Shown in pieces: positions 24,901 to 37,150 of a stretch of 64,000 nucleotides of DNA; position 1 is the first letter of the stretch, and every line of letters starts with the position of its first letter. Origin of the DNA: Diphasiastrum complanatum (Eukaryota > Streptophyta > Lycopodiopsida > Lycopodiales > Lycopodiaceae); the NCBI GenBank assembly GCA_029204225.1, contig CM055108.1, positions 26,589,303 through 26,653,302 on the forward strand, written 5' to 3'. Both the position numbers and the translations under genes were made by a program. The notes below the pieces were generated by a model. The model was given only the letters and a program-made list of their open reading frames with translations. It was not told where the DNA came from and did not search any database.

Positions 24901-24953
24901 CATCTCAGATGTATCATATCCTCCAACATTCCAGTTCTTGATGTTCTTGGGAT

Positions 24954-24995
24954 GTCCAAGAATCAAAAGACTGGTTGGTTTCTTGATTCTTGGAC
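24954..24995. other. Perfect 13 bp stem hairpin
   Basis: GTCCAAGAATCAA, a 16-base loop, then TTGATTCTTGGAC. It lies just beyond the gag side of gypsy element 2. No T-run follows, so it is not a Pol III or bacterial-type terminator. Role unknown. Confidence 0.6.
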
Positions 24996-25825
24996 TTCTA
25001 AAATGCACTAGATTAGTTTCATGTTTCAGTTTTGTGGATCTATGCAAGTTTAGTACTATTTAGAATCTGTTTCAGTTCATTTTGTAGCATTAAAGTAGGA
25101 TTTCAGTCATTGTTCAACGAATTTGCATGCTCATCTGATGGTTGAACATTTTGGCATGCATGATTGATTGAATGTGGTCGTTTATGCATGTGCTTCAGTG
25201 CAAGAGTGACAAACCTGAGTGTCCTCTGACAGGCAAGACAATACTACAACGTTAATCAGTCCATTCTACCTGGTTTGGGCATTGTAATATCAAGAACACA
25301 TCTAATAATTGCCCACGAAGTCTAATAACAGGCTGGAAAAAACCTCGAAACCACGAAGAAAAACCAGAATGAAAAAGAAACGAAAAGCCAACAGATTCTA
25401 AAGTAGAAAAATCGTAAACATTTGGCCCGTTGTCGCTTGCCCACTCACATTCTAAAACGATCAATGCTGCAACACTACCCCTGATTAGATCCATCCAAGA
25501 AATGTCATACATGTCAAGATCTATTCACAACTCAAAAACGACTTGCAACCACCCTCCACACGTCCTACATACATTCTCAGATCTTTTGACATCCTCCTCT
25601 ACACACAGTTTACCCATCGTCTACACCTCCTTCGTGTTACCACCTCAATAGTCCTTCTTTCGCATCCCAACTCAGCCGAATCATTCGCGTTCCATCTCAA
25701 CCGAGTCGCCTCTCCATTACCATCTCGAACGACGCAGGTGCTTACCAAAAAAACAAAAAAAAAAAGCAAAAACCAGTCAGATATCCCCCGCGTCTGCACG
25801 TGAAATCTCGACCATAGACTTTTGT
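24996..25825. other. Unassigned stretch
   Basis: No supported gene. A minus-strand 86-codon open frame (25512-25252) and C-rich plus-strand text (25540-25740) are present without recognisable domains. Confidence 0.25.
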
Positions 25826-26190
25826 CAAATCTCAACCGAAGCAATTCAGTCAGATCTCAATCAAAACAATTCACTCAGATCTCGATCGAAGCAATTCAGT
25901 CAGATCTCGCCCGCGTCTCCAGTTCAATTCTCGACCAATTTTGACCTTCAAATCTCGACCGAAGCATTCTGTCAGATCTCGACCGAAGCCATTCACTCAG
26001 AGATCGACCGAAGTATTCTGTCTGATCTCGACTGAAGCCATTCACTCAGATCTCCACCGAAGCATTTTAGTCAGATCTCGACCGAAGGCTTTCAGTCAGA
26101 TCTCGATCGAAGCATTTCAGTCAGATCTCAACCAAAGCATTTCAGTCAGATCTCGACCGAAACATTTCGGTTCAAATCTCGACCGGGTCT
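25826..26190. repeat. Minisatellite, 25 bp unit
   Basis: About a dozen units of CAGATCTCGACCGAAGCATT followed by TCAGT, several perfect in length and some partial, with one interruption near 25910-25955. Open frames across it (Arg-Pro-Lys-rich) come from the repeat. Confidence 0.9.
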
Positions 26191-26700
26191 GAGCTTGTGC
26201 GTGTTTTTTAGTTCTTTTCGTGTTTTTTCATGTTTTTTTTTTGAGCTTTTTTGTATTTTGTTCGCATTTTTGTGCTTTTTCGAGTTTTTTCATGTTTTTT
26301 CGTGCTTTTTTCTGATTCTTTTCGTATTTTTTTCACATTTTTTTTTGAGCTTTTTCGTGGTTTTTTTTATCTTTTCCATCTTTTTTGAGATTTTTTTCAT
26401 GCTTTTTTGCGTTTTTCAAGGTTATTCCATTTTTTTTGCATTTTTGCGCGACTTTATCTTTTCGAGTTTTTTTCGTGACTTCATCTTTTCAAGTTTTTTC
26501 GTGACTTCATCTTTTCCAATTTTTTTGCGACTTCATCTTTTTCAAGTTTTTTTTTTGCGACTTCATCTTTTCTAGTTTTTCGCGACTTCATTTTTTTCAA
26601 GTTTTCTTTGCGACTTTGTTTTTTTCTAGCCTTTCTCGTTTTATTCATTTTTACGTGTCGTTTCGTTTTCGAGTTTTTTTCATTACGCACAAGGAAAGTG
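26191..26700. repeat. T-rich low-complexity block with a degenerate unit of about 26 bp
   Basis: Long T runs broken by CG-containing words. From about 26450 the word CGACTTCATCTTTTCAAG recurs five or six times every 25-30 bases. The Phe-rich plus-strand frame here is a composition artefact. Confidence 0.85.
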
Positions 26701-27805
26701 CCGCAGCCAAAGCATCTGAAAGCAACCAATACCCCCTAGATTGATTCATGATACATTGATGAACAATTGGATTCAAGGTTTCAGTAACTGCCTTGGCCAC
26801 CGCCCGCAGCGGAATGAGTTAAATGACTCTCTCCCTAAGCATGACTACGCCTATTAGAATGAACAGAGGATGAACGATAGAAATCACAGTCATTCTAGAT
26901 TACGTAGCCAAACATTTAAATGGATGAAGCGCTAGATGAATAATTTGTCGCGAATTGCAAGACAAATTATCTGTCGCGAATAATTCGCGAAGAGCTAGAC
27001 TGTGCTCGACTGATAATTAGTCGCAAATTACTCGTGAAAGACAAGACTAAAAGTTAATCGTCTATTACCAGAAAGAGCAACAAGAAAGATTAGACAGAAT
27101 GAAGAATAAGCATAGCAATATTGACAGATCTAAAACGCATAACAAATGAACTGTGTCAAATTAAGTATATCAAGTATACAAGTCAATAATGCGGTAGAGC
27201 ACAAGACTGTAGTGGACGAAACCACGTGCCCTACAAAGCTTATTTCTGTCTGTAATGAGGAATGAAACCTCCTTCACTTGTTCTAGACTTATCTTGCTTC
27301 ATCAGAATTCATCATCATAGAATACGCAGATGGTATCCAATATATATACATAATATTACAGGTGTGCAGATGCGAAAGTACAGAGTGGTTGTGTTGTCTG
27401 TAGAAGATCGTGGGTGGCTGCAATTGTTGTCCAATCTATTAGCGCAACTGCATGGGGTGAGCGTGAAAAGGGTGCGACGTCAGCTAGTCCTTAAGTGAAC
27501 GTTGGTGATGACGCAAAAGTGCATCACTCTTACGAATGGCCTTAGGATAAGATTTACAGAGTGCCTTATCTGTTAGGACACCTTTGGCATTCAGTAAGGT
27601 AGTGCCCCCTTTTCGCCTGTCACCATGACTTGTGTAAAAACACAGTGTTGTGATTCATTCGTCTTTTCTCCATTTGTGCGAATTTGCGTGTAAAAAAAAT
27701 GCAGACTGCGTGACAACGTTAGAAAAATATGCAGCATGAATTCAAAGTTTTGTCAACAGCATAGAGTGGTCCAGTAGACGATGTGGCGCATTGTGCATGC
27801 CTGCG

Positions 27806-27885
27806 GGCCGCGTGCGGTCCCATCCCCACCGCCTAGCCACCCGCCATTCCCCTTTGACCCCAAAAGGGCTAGTACCAGGGGAAAA
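27806..27885. repeat. Dispersed GC-rich repeat, copy 1
   Basis: GGTCCCATCCCCACCGCCTA and GCCACCCGCC here against GGACCCCATCCCCAGTCTCC and TAGCCACCCACTG at 63165, both followed by an ACCAGGGGA word. Two copies of one unidentified repeat family in the same orientation. Confidence 0.6.
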
Positions 27886-28937
27886 GAGTACATTGTCTAC
27901 AATGAGCTTATATGTGGATTCTGTTATAGTTTCCTTTATGGGATGAATGCACTCTTTTTGGTGCCTTATCGGATGCAGCCGCTTCGTGCATAGCTTGCAT
28001 CCTCCAACAACCATAAAGGATTGATTTGGAGTTGTCTAATCCTACCACACATGTTGATCACGTTATTATTTTGATACAACGTGCATTTCATAATCAACAT
28101 TTATACTAGTGTAAAGTAATCGAATTGCAAGGCATTTATTGACTAATCAATATTGTGATGCTAATTAACTAATCAGATAATGTTGCTTTCAAAATACGAT
28201 ATGAAAATTGTATTTTTACATGTTGTGAAGAGGTCACTATAATTGAAGCTCAAATTGATGTTGCTTGTGAGTCAAATATGAAGTGTGCCCTTGCGCGACT
28301 GTGCCAATTTCCAATGTATTTTTATAGACTATAAACATGTGGAGCTAGCAATTAGAATTTAGATTGATTTTGCTGGAAAGGTAAAGTCCAATGTGATATT
28401 CACAAAGCTTCTTGAAACTTTCTTAATACTTAATGTAAGATTATATTGCTCCATCCAAAAGCTTAATCTTATGTGTGAACTTCTCGAAAGATATATCTAA
28501 TATTAAAATGACATCCATATTAGCCTTGATGAGATCACCTTGATCCAGTTGGCAATTATACATGTATATTCACAACTTTCATAATACATCGTTGATCCAT
28601 GCCAAAATGTAAGATTGAGATGTCGTATTCTATATATAGATTAGTAAGAACTTGCATTTATTGCCACATTCATAAGAGATGTCAAAAGGCTATTACAATG
28701 AGTGACAATCAAGAAGGCAAAATCAAATTTTGAAAGGGGGATCATTTGATATAGAATCACGTATTTGCCTTGTCATACATCCATATGTCCACCTGCCATG
28801 TCATATTATCATGAATTATAAACTCAAAGAGTTGACTCTCTTATAAGACATTTATAGCTCATATCCACAACGATCTAGTACATAATTAGCACATTGAATC
28901 TATTATACATTTATATTATCATGAACTATAGGCATAT

Positions 28938-29056
28938 CACTCAAGAAGGTGTGAATAATGTTTAACTGAGGGTAATGAAAACACAAGTGATCATTGATTA
29001 AGTTTTACATAAGTCTCATTTTTTGGTGATTTCTAGAGTTTTTATTAGATGCTTAT
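28938..29056. repeat. Dispersed repeat of about 120 bp, copy 1
   Basis: Shares GGTGTGAATAATGTTT, a CAAGTGATCATTGAT-like part and AGAGTTTTTATTAGATGCTT with 32001-32121, same orientation, 3 kb apart. Confidence 0.7.
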
Positions 29057-29570
29057 GATTGACTAAATTAAACTATAAAAATCTTCGGAACATGACTTTG
29101 TTGTATGATACAGATCACATGTGTTCTTCATATTGATGCAAAAAATGCACTCAAAAAATGCAAATTCTAGCTAGAACCCTGGTGACAAACTCATAAAAGT
29201 CTATCGAACGATTCGTGAAACTCGAATTATTTATGTTCGAGAATAATTTGTGTTGGATCAATCAGGCTCTATAACACAACAAAACAAAATGAGACGAAAT
29301 CTAGGCGAAATTGAAACTAAGCAAAGCTAAGCGAAGCGAAACTTAAACGAGCTCTAATATTGATTCATGCTTGAAGCATGGAGATCACGAAACGAAACAC
29401 AAAACACGAAATCAGTTTGTTAGGAATTCGGATATGAGTGCTGGTCACCACCGGCTATATCAATCCTACAATCCTTCAGAGTGTAGACAGACATTGTTGA
29501 TCTATGCTAACAGATTAATATAGCATTCAACAAAATCAAACCAAAGTGCGAAATTGAATAAACAAGTGAA

Positions 29571-30023
29571 TGGGTGGAAAATGATATCTCGAAACATTTC
29601 GAGATTGTAGATTTGAGAGAAGCCAGGTGTTACCTTGGCTTACAAATTGACAGGGACTATGAGGGAGGTAAGTTGTACCTTCATCAGTCCAGATATACCC
29701 AGAAAATCCTAGAAGATTTTGGGATGTTGAATTGCAAAGGAGCGAATACTCCAATGCTTGCAGGAATAGTACTGACAAACGAAAATTGTTCGAGGACTGA
29801 AGAAGAGAGAAAATTGATGCAGCTCACACCATACAGGAAACTGATAGGATCATTGATGTACCTTGCAAATAACACACTTCCTGACATTGATTATGTTGTG
29901 TTCATGATGAGCCAATTATGCACGAATCCAGGCTCGACACATTGGAAGATTGCAAAACGAATTTTGCAATATCTTCAATTAATACAAAATACATGTCCAT
30001 CTGTGAGCGAGACAATTTTGTAG
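29571..30023 (+). pseudogene. Ty1/copia RT C-terminal fragment
   Basis: Plus-strand frame with the post-palm part of RVT_2: HFEIVDLREARCYLGLQI, KLYLHQSRYTQKILEDFGM, YRKLIGSLMYLANN, LPDIDYVVFMMSQLC and HWKIAKRILQYLQ. It starts without the YVDD part and ends before RNase H, so both sides are truncated. Its left start is abrupt and no LTR is near. Confidence 0.88.
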
Positions 30024-30240
30024 AGGATCTGTAGATCTAGAAGTCCGCTAGTAAGCAAGACATCATTTGTGAGAGAACTGTATTTTTCTCACGCCAATGC
30101 ACTGCGTGGTCTGTCGCACAGTGCTCGAGAAATCAAAAGATCAATAGATAATATTGTAGTTGTTATGCACATATTAATCTGTATGATTGTATGATCTTGA
30201 ATGTATTTTTGTCTGCTACTATTCGTGTAGCAACCTCTTT

Positions 30241-31050
30241 CTACTTTTGAGCTCTTGTGACAACCATAACTGATGTAGTTGGTTCATTGGCTCTTCGTGA
30301 CGGTGGTCGAACTGCTTGCTTTGGTTTGATGAAAATCATGTTCATCGAAGCAGTTGTAGGGGATACTTTTGGTCTAGCTAGACTGTCTTTATAGCAATGT
30401 CCATATCCACATTCTCGACAAAATGACATGAATTTTCTTTTGTTTGAACATTCTGCTATGCGTTGATTTTCTCCACACCCAAATTATCCTAGTCATCCTC
30501 TTGCCCATTGTCTGGACTATTGTTGTTGTGCAGTAGCATAAATTGCATGTTGCTCAAGAACACCAGAATCTTGATCAGGAGAAACATTCTAGTGATCTTG
30601 ACTTGTTAATGCTTCTAGCTCAACCATATTGGTTTGAGGTCCTTGTGTTCCTTGAGGAGCAAGCAAAGCTAGTGCTTCTACAAAACCAAGCCCATGCACC
30701 TTACCATCTCGTCCATTCCACTTTGGACCTTCATGATATCCATATTTGTGATAGTGTTCTTGGATAATCTTGGGATGAAATGAAATATAAGCTATCTTAT
30801 TACTGGTAGAATTGTATAAATGACAATAGGTGTCTGTCATTCGCTGTCTCATTTGGACACTCATTCATTGTAGGATTCCCAACACATATGGCACATAAAA
30901 CATTTTTCCTATTAGGATAAACATTACACAAACAATGATTTTAAATGTTTTGATTTTAATTTTTTTATAGAATCCATTTGGAAGCTGCATTGTCAATATA
31001 CATTCTGTCTTATTTGAATTCTCTATCCATCTAGTGAGAAATTTCGGCAT
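30241..31050 (-). pseudogene. Degraded gag-like coding region
   Basis: Minus-strand frames 31050-30865, 30864-30589 and 30429-30241 read in order. The last contains FCRECGYGHCYKDS, which looks like a CCHC knuckle with the final Cys changed to Ser, followed by a basic Pro/Ser tail. The upstream part (YHKYGYHEGPKWNGRDGKV) is unknown. A retroelement gag remnant is the likeliest reading. Confidence 0.4.
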
Positions 31051-31581
31051 AAATATCTTTCATTGTTGACATGGTACTATAGTCTAATTAGTCTCATGAT
31101 TGATTTCGATCTTTGATGTTATAGATAGACCTAATTCACTTTCTTTAATTATTCATTTTTGTTTTCACAAAGATTAGACTATGAAATTGACTTTATGAGT
31201 AAATATTGATCGAGTCTCTACAAGATGGATGGAAGTAACCAACATATGTGGAGATTTAATTTGGAACTTGTCTTAGTTGTTGAAGAGTTGTGGGATAACA
31301 CATGGATAATTAGAGCATGTGTGGTGGTATGTCCTTAAAAAGGAGCTAAAGTTTTGCACTGACTTTTGCATGCCTCATCGATCACCTGTCCTTTTATCCC
31401 ATGTGAGGCGCTTGATAAAGCACCAATCGTTCATTCCTTATTAAATACTATTTTAGAACTAAAATTTGCAATACAAGTTGATATAAACATTTGTAGCATA
31501 TAGATTAATATTGGAAAATATGTGCATTTCATCGATATGGAGAAAGCAATCACCATTGGTAAACATGCCAATACTAGACCT

Positions 31582-31584
<3 letters not shown>

Positions 31585-31642
<58 letters not shown>
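31585..31642. repeat. (TA)n microsatellite, 58 bp
   Basis: Uninterrupted TA dinucleotides. Confidence 0.97.
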
Positions 31643-31645
<3 letters not shown>

Positions 31646-32229
31646 CTTGTTGACCATCACTAGCACATTCGATGCTTTTGATTTGATTGAAAATTTTCCA
31701 GCCCAAAATAAACATCAAATATTTTTTACTTAAACTAATTGTATCTCATTTGTTGGGGACCTTCACGAGAGGTTGTGATGGTGATTTATTTTCAACTACC
31801 ATCTATGTTAGGAAAAAAATAGCTCAATGCAAGAGATGGAACAAAGCAAATTGTGATGCAATGAATCTTTGTTGAGAGATGAGCAAGACTTTTCTTTAGT
31901 TGTGCCACTAGACTGTCCTAAAAGGATATTCAAAGTTTTCTTGCATACAATTTTTTGCTGCTTAATGGCCACACAGAGGAGGTAAATTTTCTATTGTGAA
32001 GATCACTCAACAAGGTGTGAATAATGTTTTAACCAATTGTAATAAAAGTAGAAGCAATCATTCATCAATTTTTACAAGTGTCTCATTTGGGACGATTTCA
32101 AGAGTTTTTATTAGATGCTTATGGTCAACCTTGATCTCTAGAAGTTAAACCATAATGGACCTGAGATTCATTGTTCTTGATTTCCAAAAGTGATTTTGCT
32201 CGTTTCCTAGTTATGAAGTACTTGCCCAA
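31643..32229. other. Unassigned stretch with dispersed repeat copy 2
   Basis: No gene seen. 32001-32121 repeats 28938-29056. Confidence 0.35.
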
Positions 32230-32510
32230 ATTGTACCCAAGGTTGCCCCAATAAAATTTGATATACTGATGGTGCATCAGTTAAGTACATTACCACAAAG
32301 TAATGACAAATCGTACACCACCAATTTTTATTGGTATGTCTTCCATAGTACCTTTTGGCCTGACACTTGAGCTATCCGCCAACTTGATTTCAAAGTTTGC
32401 AGGTTTCAGCTTCATAAGTCGCCACTGGGCAGAGAACTTGGAAGAAATCAGATTGTGACTCTAGATCCTCCATCTATCACAGTTGCCACTCGAGTTTTAT
32501 GTTAAATTAG
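32230..32510 (-). pseudogene. Retropepsin fragment of a gypsy element
   Basis: Minus strand: VIDGGSRVTI at the active-site position (DGGS instead of DSG or DTG), a frameshift, then LKPANFEIKLADSSSVRPKG and IPIKIGGVRF, the usual strand order of a plant gypsy protease. Confidence 0.6.
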
Positions 32511-32810
32511 TAGAGTGATATTGTGTTGCTCTCACTTTCCCATGCTACCCCTTTATTGAGAATCTCATTGGACTCTTCAAATCCCATGCAATATAAAGGT
32601 TCACGTTAGATTTTGGACTCTATCTCAGTCAATTGTTTTGATAATACCTCTTTGGCAAGACGTACTAACCACAAAAACTTTTCCAAAGTTATTCCTTAAA
32701 AGGATATTCATAATTAGCTCCATTTGTGACACCTGTAGTTTCGTCATCTTGAATGGTTTTTCATGCTGATCTAATTGATTATTCACATTAGCTCTTTGTT
32801 AAATTTTTTG

Positions 32811-33650
32811 AAATTGATTAGGTAGATTCGTTGGAACCACTACTCTTTGTGAAATGTCATGTGTGGACTTCCTCCACTATCAATCCACCAAGGATCTAGA
32901 TCTCCATCATTAGCAAGCATACATGAAGACATCACAAAAGCATCATCATTTGCATCTTGAACATCCAAACCATCCTCATCAAGAGTAAGATTACCTTGCT
33001 TGTCTCCTTGATCTCTCTTCTTCTTGTAGCACTCACTTGCAAAATGTCCTTTGATGCCACAATAGAAGCACTTGAGCTTTGATATATCCTTCTTTTTGCC
33101 ACTTGATCTTGCCCTTTAGACCACTTACTTTTGGTTTTGCCCTTGAATTTGCCCTTTGTAAACATAGCATCCTCTTGAAGTGTCGATGTAGATCCACCTC
33201 TTGCTTGAAGCCTATATTCTTCATTGATCAAGATCTCTTGAAGATCCATCAAACTTGGCAAAGTCTTTTGAATAGCAATACTTTGAACAATTTTAGCATG
33301 AGCATCCAACAAGCCATTAATAATCACTTGAATAAACTATCCTTACTTAATGCTTTCATTAATGCAAGCCAACTCATCATTCAATGCTTTCATCCTCAAA
33401 ACAAAAGTACTTTCATCCTTTTTCTTTTTCAACCTGTTTCAATGCACAAAGCACTCCTTTTAACAACAACAAATTCTTTCAAAAGAAATCACAAAGATTT
33501 GAAACTATCTCAAAAATTCTCTTCTAGCACTTATACCAAGCAAATCAACACATAGAATCATGGAATCTTGATCAACCTATGATCTATCCTCGATCTAATG
33601 ACTTTTGCCACTTCCTAAAATTGAAACACACTCAAATGAAGTCCATAACC
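32811..33650 (-). pseudogene. Ty1/copia gag and protease, element B
   Basis: Minus strand: gag helices with VIINGLLDAHAKIVQS-like and LMDLQEILINEEYRLQ, a basic stretch, a complete zinc knuckle CFYCGIKGHFASEC, an acidic linker, then WWIDSGGSPHMTFHKE, which keeps the DSG protease site. At least two frameshifts (near 33080 and 33340) break it. It lies downstream of the primer site and LTR at 33992-34496 in the right order. Confidence 0.85.
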
Positions 33651-33991
33651 TCACTATCTAGAGATCCAATCAAAATTAGGGTTTTGTCAAAATCACAAAA
33701 GATTGACTATTCTAAATCTACATGCAAATGCTGAAATTTTGATTATGCAATCTAATAGCCACCACTTAGGCTGATCTAATGATCCAAAATCAGCCAAATC
33801 TAGTATGTGAAATCAAAAATTGAAATTGATCAAGTTTATAGACCTATATAGGGTTTTGATCTACAAAAGATCCAATCTACATAAGCAAAAAACTCGATTT
33901 TGGTGTAGAATCCCCTCTAGCATGCTCTAGTCTTGATATCTTCACCAAATCATTGATAGATTTGATTTCCTCCTTCATAACCTGAAACACA

Positions 33992-34003
33992 AGGCTGATA
34001 CCC
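33992..34003 (-). promoter_or_regulatory. Primer-binding site of copia element B
   Basis: The minus strand reads CTTCACA (LTR end) then GGGTATCAGCC, a diverged form of the initiator-Met tRNA primer site TGGTATCAGAGC. Confidence 0.65.
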
Positions 34004-34496
34004 TGTGAAGGATTTCATATCATTAAGATCTAATCCACTTGAAAGATCTTTGGTTTCACACGTGTGGATCCAAAAATAACAATTGTAGATCACTCTACAC
34101 ATAAAATTGCATGCAATCACAAGTATAGTGCACCAATGGATAATAGAACCCAAGAGAACCATGTATAAGCATGAAATGAGATAGAGAAGAAGATCACTCT
34201 CTCCATGAGTTATATTCTTTTATAACAGGTCCAAACCCTATTTGGCCACTTGGCTTTCTCTCCAAAATGATAACCCTACTATTTTTGGGTCTAGATTCAA
34301 AGTACCCAACATTCAAATTTGAATCTACTCAAACTCGCCTTCTAACTTTCCCACACTTTCAAAAAGTGTTTATTCAAATGAAATTTAGAGTAATGAACTT
34401 TGAAAAGTCAATCTCTAAGTCTAAAAACAAAGTTGGTGTCGATATGCCAAATATGGAAATATAACGAATATGATCAAACTAGTTGAATCTTTCACA
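34004..34496 (-). repeat. 5' LTR of copia element B, 493 bp
   Basis: Plus strand runs TGTGAAGGATT to GAATCTTTCACA, ends that are inverted copies with one or two changes. A minus-strand TATA (TTATAAAAG, near 34210) fits a minus-strand promoter. Immediately to its right the gypsy element 3 integrase coding is broken off, so this LTR marks an insertion into that gypsy copy. Confidence 0.85.
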
Positions 34497-36330
34497 CCCT
34501 CCTCCTTCACTTCATGCGATAGGAAAATTATTTGTTCGACTTCATCCTCATTAACACATCTCCTGATTATTCCATCTACACATTTTTAATACAATTGTCC
34601 AGCAATTATAAGGTAAGGTCTAGACTTCAAAATCAGTTTGCGCTTATTGATTTTAGACATAGTTGGATTCATTACTCCGGTTGATAAAAATGAGATTAGG
34701 TCTTCGGCCCATCTAGGAGTAGCACCGATTTGGAATAGGTAGGATTCCGGTAGATCATCATTTATAGGTCTTGTGACTTTCTCGGCTGATGCTATCCTAG
34801 ATAAATGGTCAGCAAGAAAATTTTGCTTACCTCTCCTAATGATAATTTTAAAGTCAAACTCTAAAAGGATGAGTAGCCATCTTGCTATACGACTAGTGTT
34901 GCATGGCTTATTCAACAGATATAGCAAAGCTTGGTGATCAGTATAGAATTTAAATTGATTTCCTAATAAATAATGTCGTAACTTATGTACAACACATTGC
35001 TAAAGCCTCCCTTTCAATCGTGGAATAATTTACTTCAGCAGGGACTAGTTGTCGGCTGAGGAAACAAATTGGGTAGTCTTTTTCGAATTCTCCTAGCTAT
35101 GTTAGGTAGATTCCAATAGCATACTTATCAGAGACAATATGAACATGGAAATCTAATTGATAGTTTGGTGCTCAGAGAATGGGTGTAGTGACAAATGTGT
35201 GCTTCAAATCCTCAACTGCTTGTATTCTTTATTTGGTCCATTTTGGATTTGTAATCACTTCATAAATTAATCTAACTTTTCCTACAAAATCAAGAATAAA
35301 TATACGATAATAATTACAATGGCCTACGAAGATATAGATTTCTGGTAGTGGCATTTCTTAAATCACTTTCACCTTAGCCAGATCCGTTGAGATACCATCT
35401 TTGGATATGATATGTCCTAAGACAATACCATGTGTCACCCAAATGTGACATTTCTCTTTATTCAGCGAAATTCCATACTTTCTGCATTGGATCAAAAAAA
35501 ATTCGAGACAATTAAGATGGTCACGGTTTTTAGATTTAACAATAATATCATCTAGATAAATCTTTAAAATCTTTTGCAATAGATCTTTAAACGCAAACTG
35601 CATTACTCTTTGAAATGTTGATGGAGCGTTACAGAGTCCAAATGGCATTATCTGATATGCATATGTACCAAACTCTGTGGCCAATGTTGTCTTATGAATG
35701 TCTTTAGGATCTAATTGAATAAGAAAATAACCGCTAAAGCCATCCAAAAAGCTCGTTTCCTCTACTCTTGCCATCCCTTCTAATATGGCATCAGTTAATG
35801 GTAAAGGAAAGTCGTCCTTTTTTGTGACTTTATTTAATTCTTTTAGATCCACACATATCCTTAATTTACCATTCTTCTTGGGAACCAGCACTATGGGTGA
35901 TAACCATGTTGTATGTTCAATTTCTCAAATGAAACCCGCAGCTAGTAATCTTTGTATATCTTCTTTAATTTTCTCTCTGTAAAGCGGATTATAGCGGTAA
36001 GGCTTTCCTTGGACTGGCTTTGTATCATTTTCTAGTAGAATGGAGTGTACTGCTATATCAGGTAGTATACCCTTCATCTCTTTATAGTTCCATGCAAAGA
36101 CATCACTGTACTTCCTTAAGAGCTTTTCTAAATCTCTACGTTGTAGTCTATCAAGATGCGCTCCTATATGCATGAATCTATCTTCTTCTCCATCTAGATC
36201 CTTTAAATTTAGAAGAATGGTTTTAGTTGGTCCATCAAATGAAGATGATTCACTTGTTGGTTCGCGTTTCGGTTTAGGCAACTCAATAGAAACGTCACCA
36301 ATCGAGTAATGTGTGAATTTCTTAGGTATG
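34497..36330 (-). pseudogene. Ty3/gypsy pol, element 3
   Basis: Minus strand: pre-RT FMHIGAHLDRLQRRDLEKLL and VFAWNYKEMKGI (36281-35925), RT with MLVPKKNGKLRICVDLKELN, IMPFGLCNAPSTFQRVMQ and intact KIYLDDIIVKS (35891-35358), RNase H (about 35170-34650, with frameshifts and LYLLNKPCNTSRIARWLL), and the first residues of the integrase zinc-binding part. It is truncated at 34497 by the copia B LTR. It resembles element 1 closely in domain order and wording, so the two probably belong to one lineage. Confidence 0.88.
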
Positions 36331-37150
36331 TCAAGTGCAGGATTCTCTTTATGTACAGGGATCTTTTCAAGTAAAGATGGGGCTCTGCGCTTGATGGTTT
36401 TTTACCCTTTGTAGACTCTTGCTCCTTCTCCTTTGCGGGTGGTGTCTGCTCCTCTTCAGCCTCTACTTTGGTTGTTGCTCTGTGAGCGCTTTTGTTGCTT
36501 TTCTTCTGAGGTGTGATCTTCTTTGAGGACCTCGTGGTTGGCGTAGATGCTTCCAGTTGTTCCTCTTCCTAAGCAACTATGTCTGGCTCGGTTATCATCT
36601 GCGACTATCTAAGCTGCTTATCTAGTGGTGGTAAAATTGCTTTTAAGTCATGTCGTTGAATTTGCGATTGCATAATGTCAAAGAGAAGGTACCCAAAGGT
36701 GGTGAAGGTCTGCTTCTTGCTGATTTCTTCATGCAAAAAATTCGCTATTGCGTCGGCCCAGCTATGAGTGCAACTCTTTGCACAAGTGATTCTACTAGCA
36801 GCAAAAAACTAACATAGGAATGCGTTTTACCTTTGACCTCTGCTTGTGTGTATACTTGGTCAGGTATGTGCATGTTGCAGCTAATTCCTTGCTCTTGATG
36901 GCCTCTAATATATAGCCATCCTTGTTCTTGTACTTGTCCATCGAGGTATCCAAAAATTGGAGATGTCAATTGAGTGCTCTCTAGCTCCTTCAGCTTCTTC
37001 AGGATTTTGATTTGTCCTTCTAGAAACCCAAACTCCATCAGGTCTTTGGTGGCCAGAGGCATCATACACTCGTTGCCTAGCCGTGAGACTGATGTCATGC
37101 ATCTAATTATGGGAATCTTGTCCACATACATTTTGTTTACACCCATCTTG
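36331..37150 (-). pseudogene. Accessory or gag-like ORF upstream of gypsy element 3 pol
   Basis: A minus-strand frame of 133 codons (37146-36745, start MGVNKMYVDKIP), then a frameshift to WADAIANFLHEE and FTTFGYLL, then a Lys/Glu/Thr-rich linker (ITPQKKSNKSAHRATTKVEA) leading into the pol part. It resembles the block at 2216-3650 in the element 1 region. No zinc knuckle or protease lies between it and pol. Function unknown. Confidence 0.45.

Larger units (their letters stand above)
26701..29570. other. Unassigned AT-rich stretch, 2.9 kb, with two dispersed repeats
   Basis: No gene seen. Near 26940-27030 short AATTCGCGA-like words recur. 27806-27885 is related to 63160-63236, and 28938-29056 to 32001-32121. 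29270-29400 is A-rich with GCGAAAC words. Confidence 0.3.

Noticed and set aside
25941-26192. Arg-Pro-Lys repeat protein
   Set aside because: The period is the 25 bp DNA minisatellite and the frame is not preserved from unit to unit.
26195-26575. Phe-rich 126-codon plus-strand frame, apparently a membrane protein
   Set aside because: It is a translation of a T-rich low-complexity block; the hydrophobic look is a composition artefact.
27190-27240. Possible tRNA gene around GCGGTAGAGCACAAG
   Set aside because: No B box or clover-leaf pairing could be made downstream.
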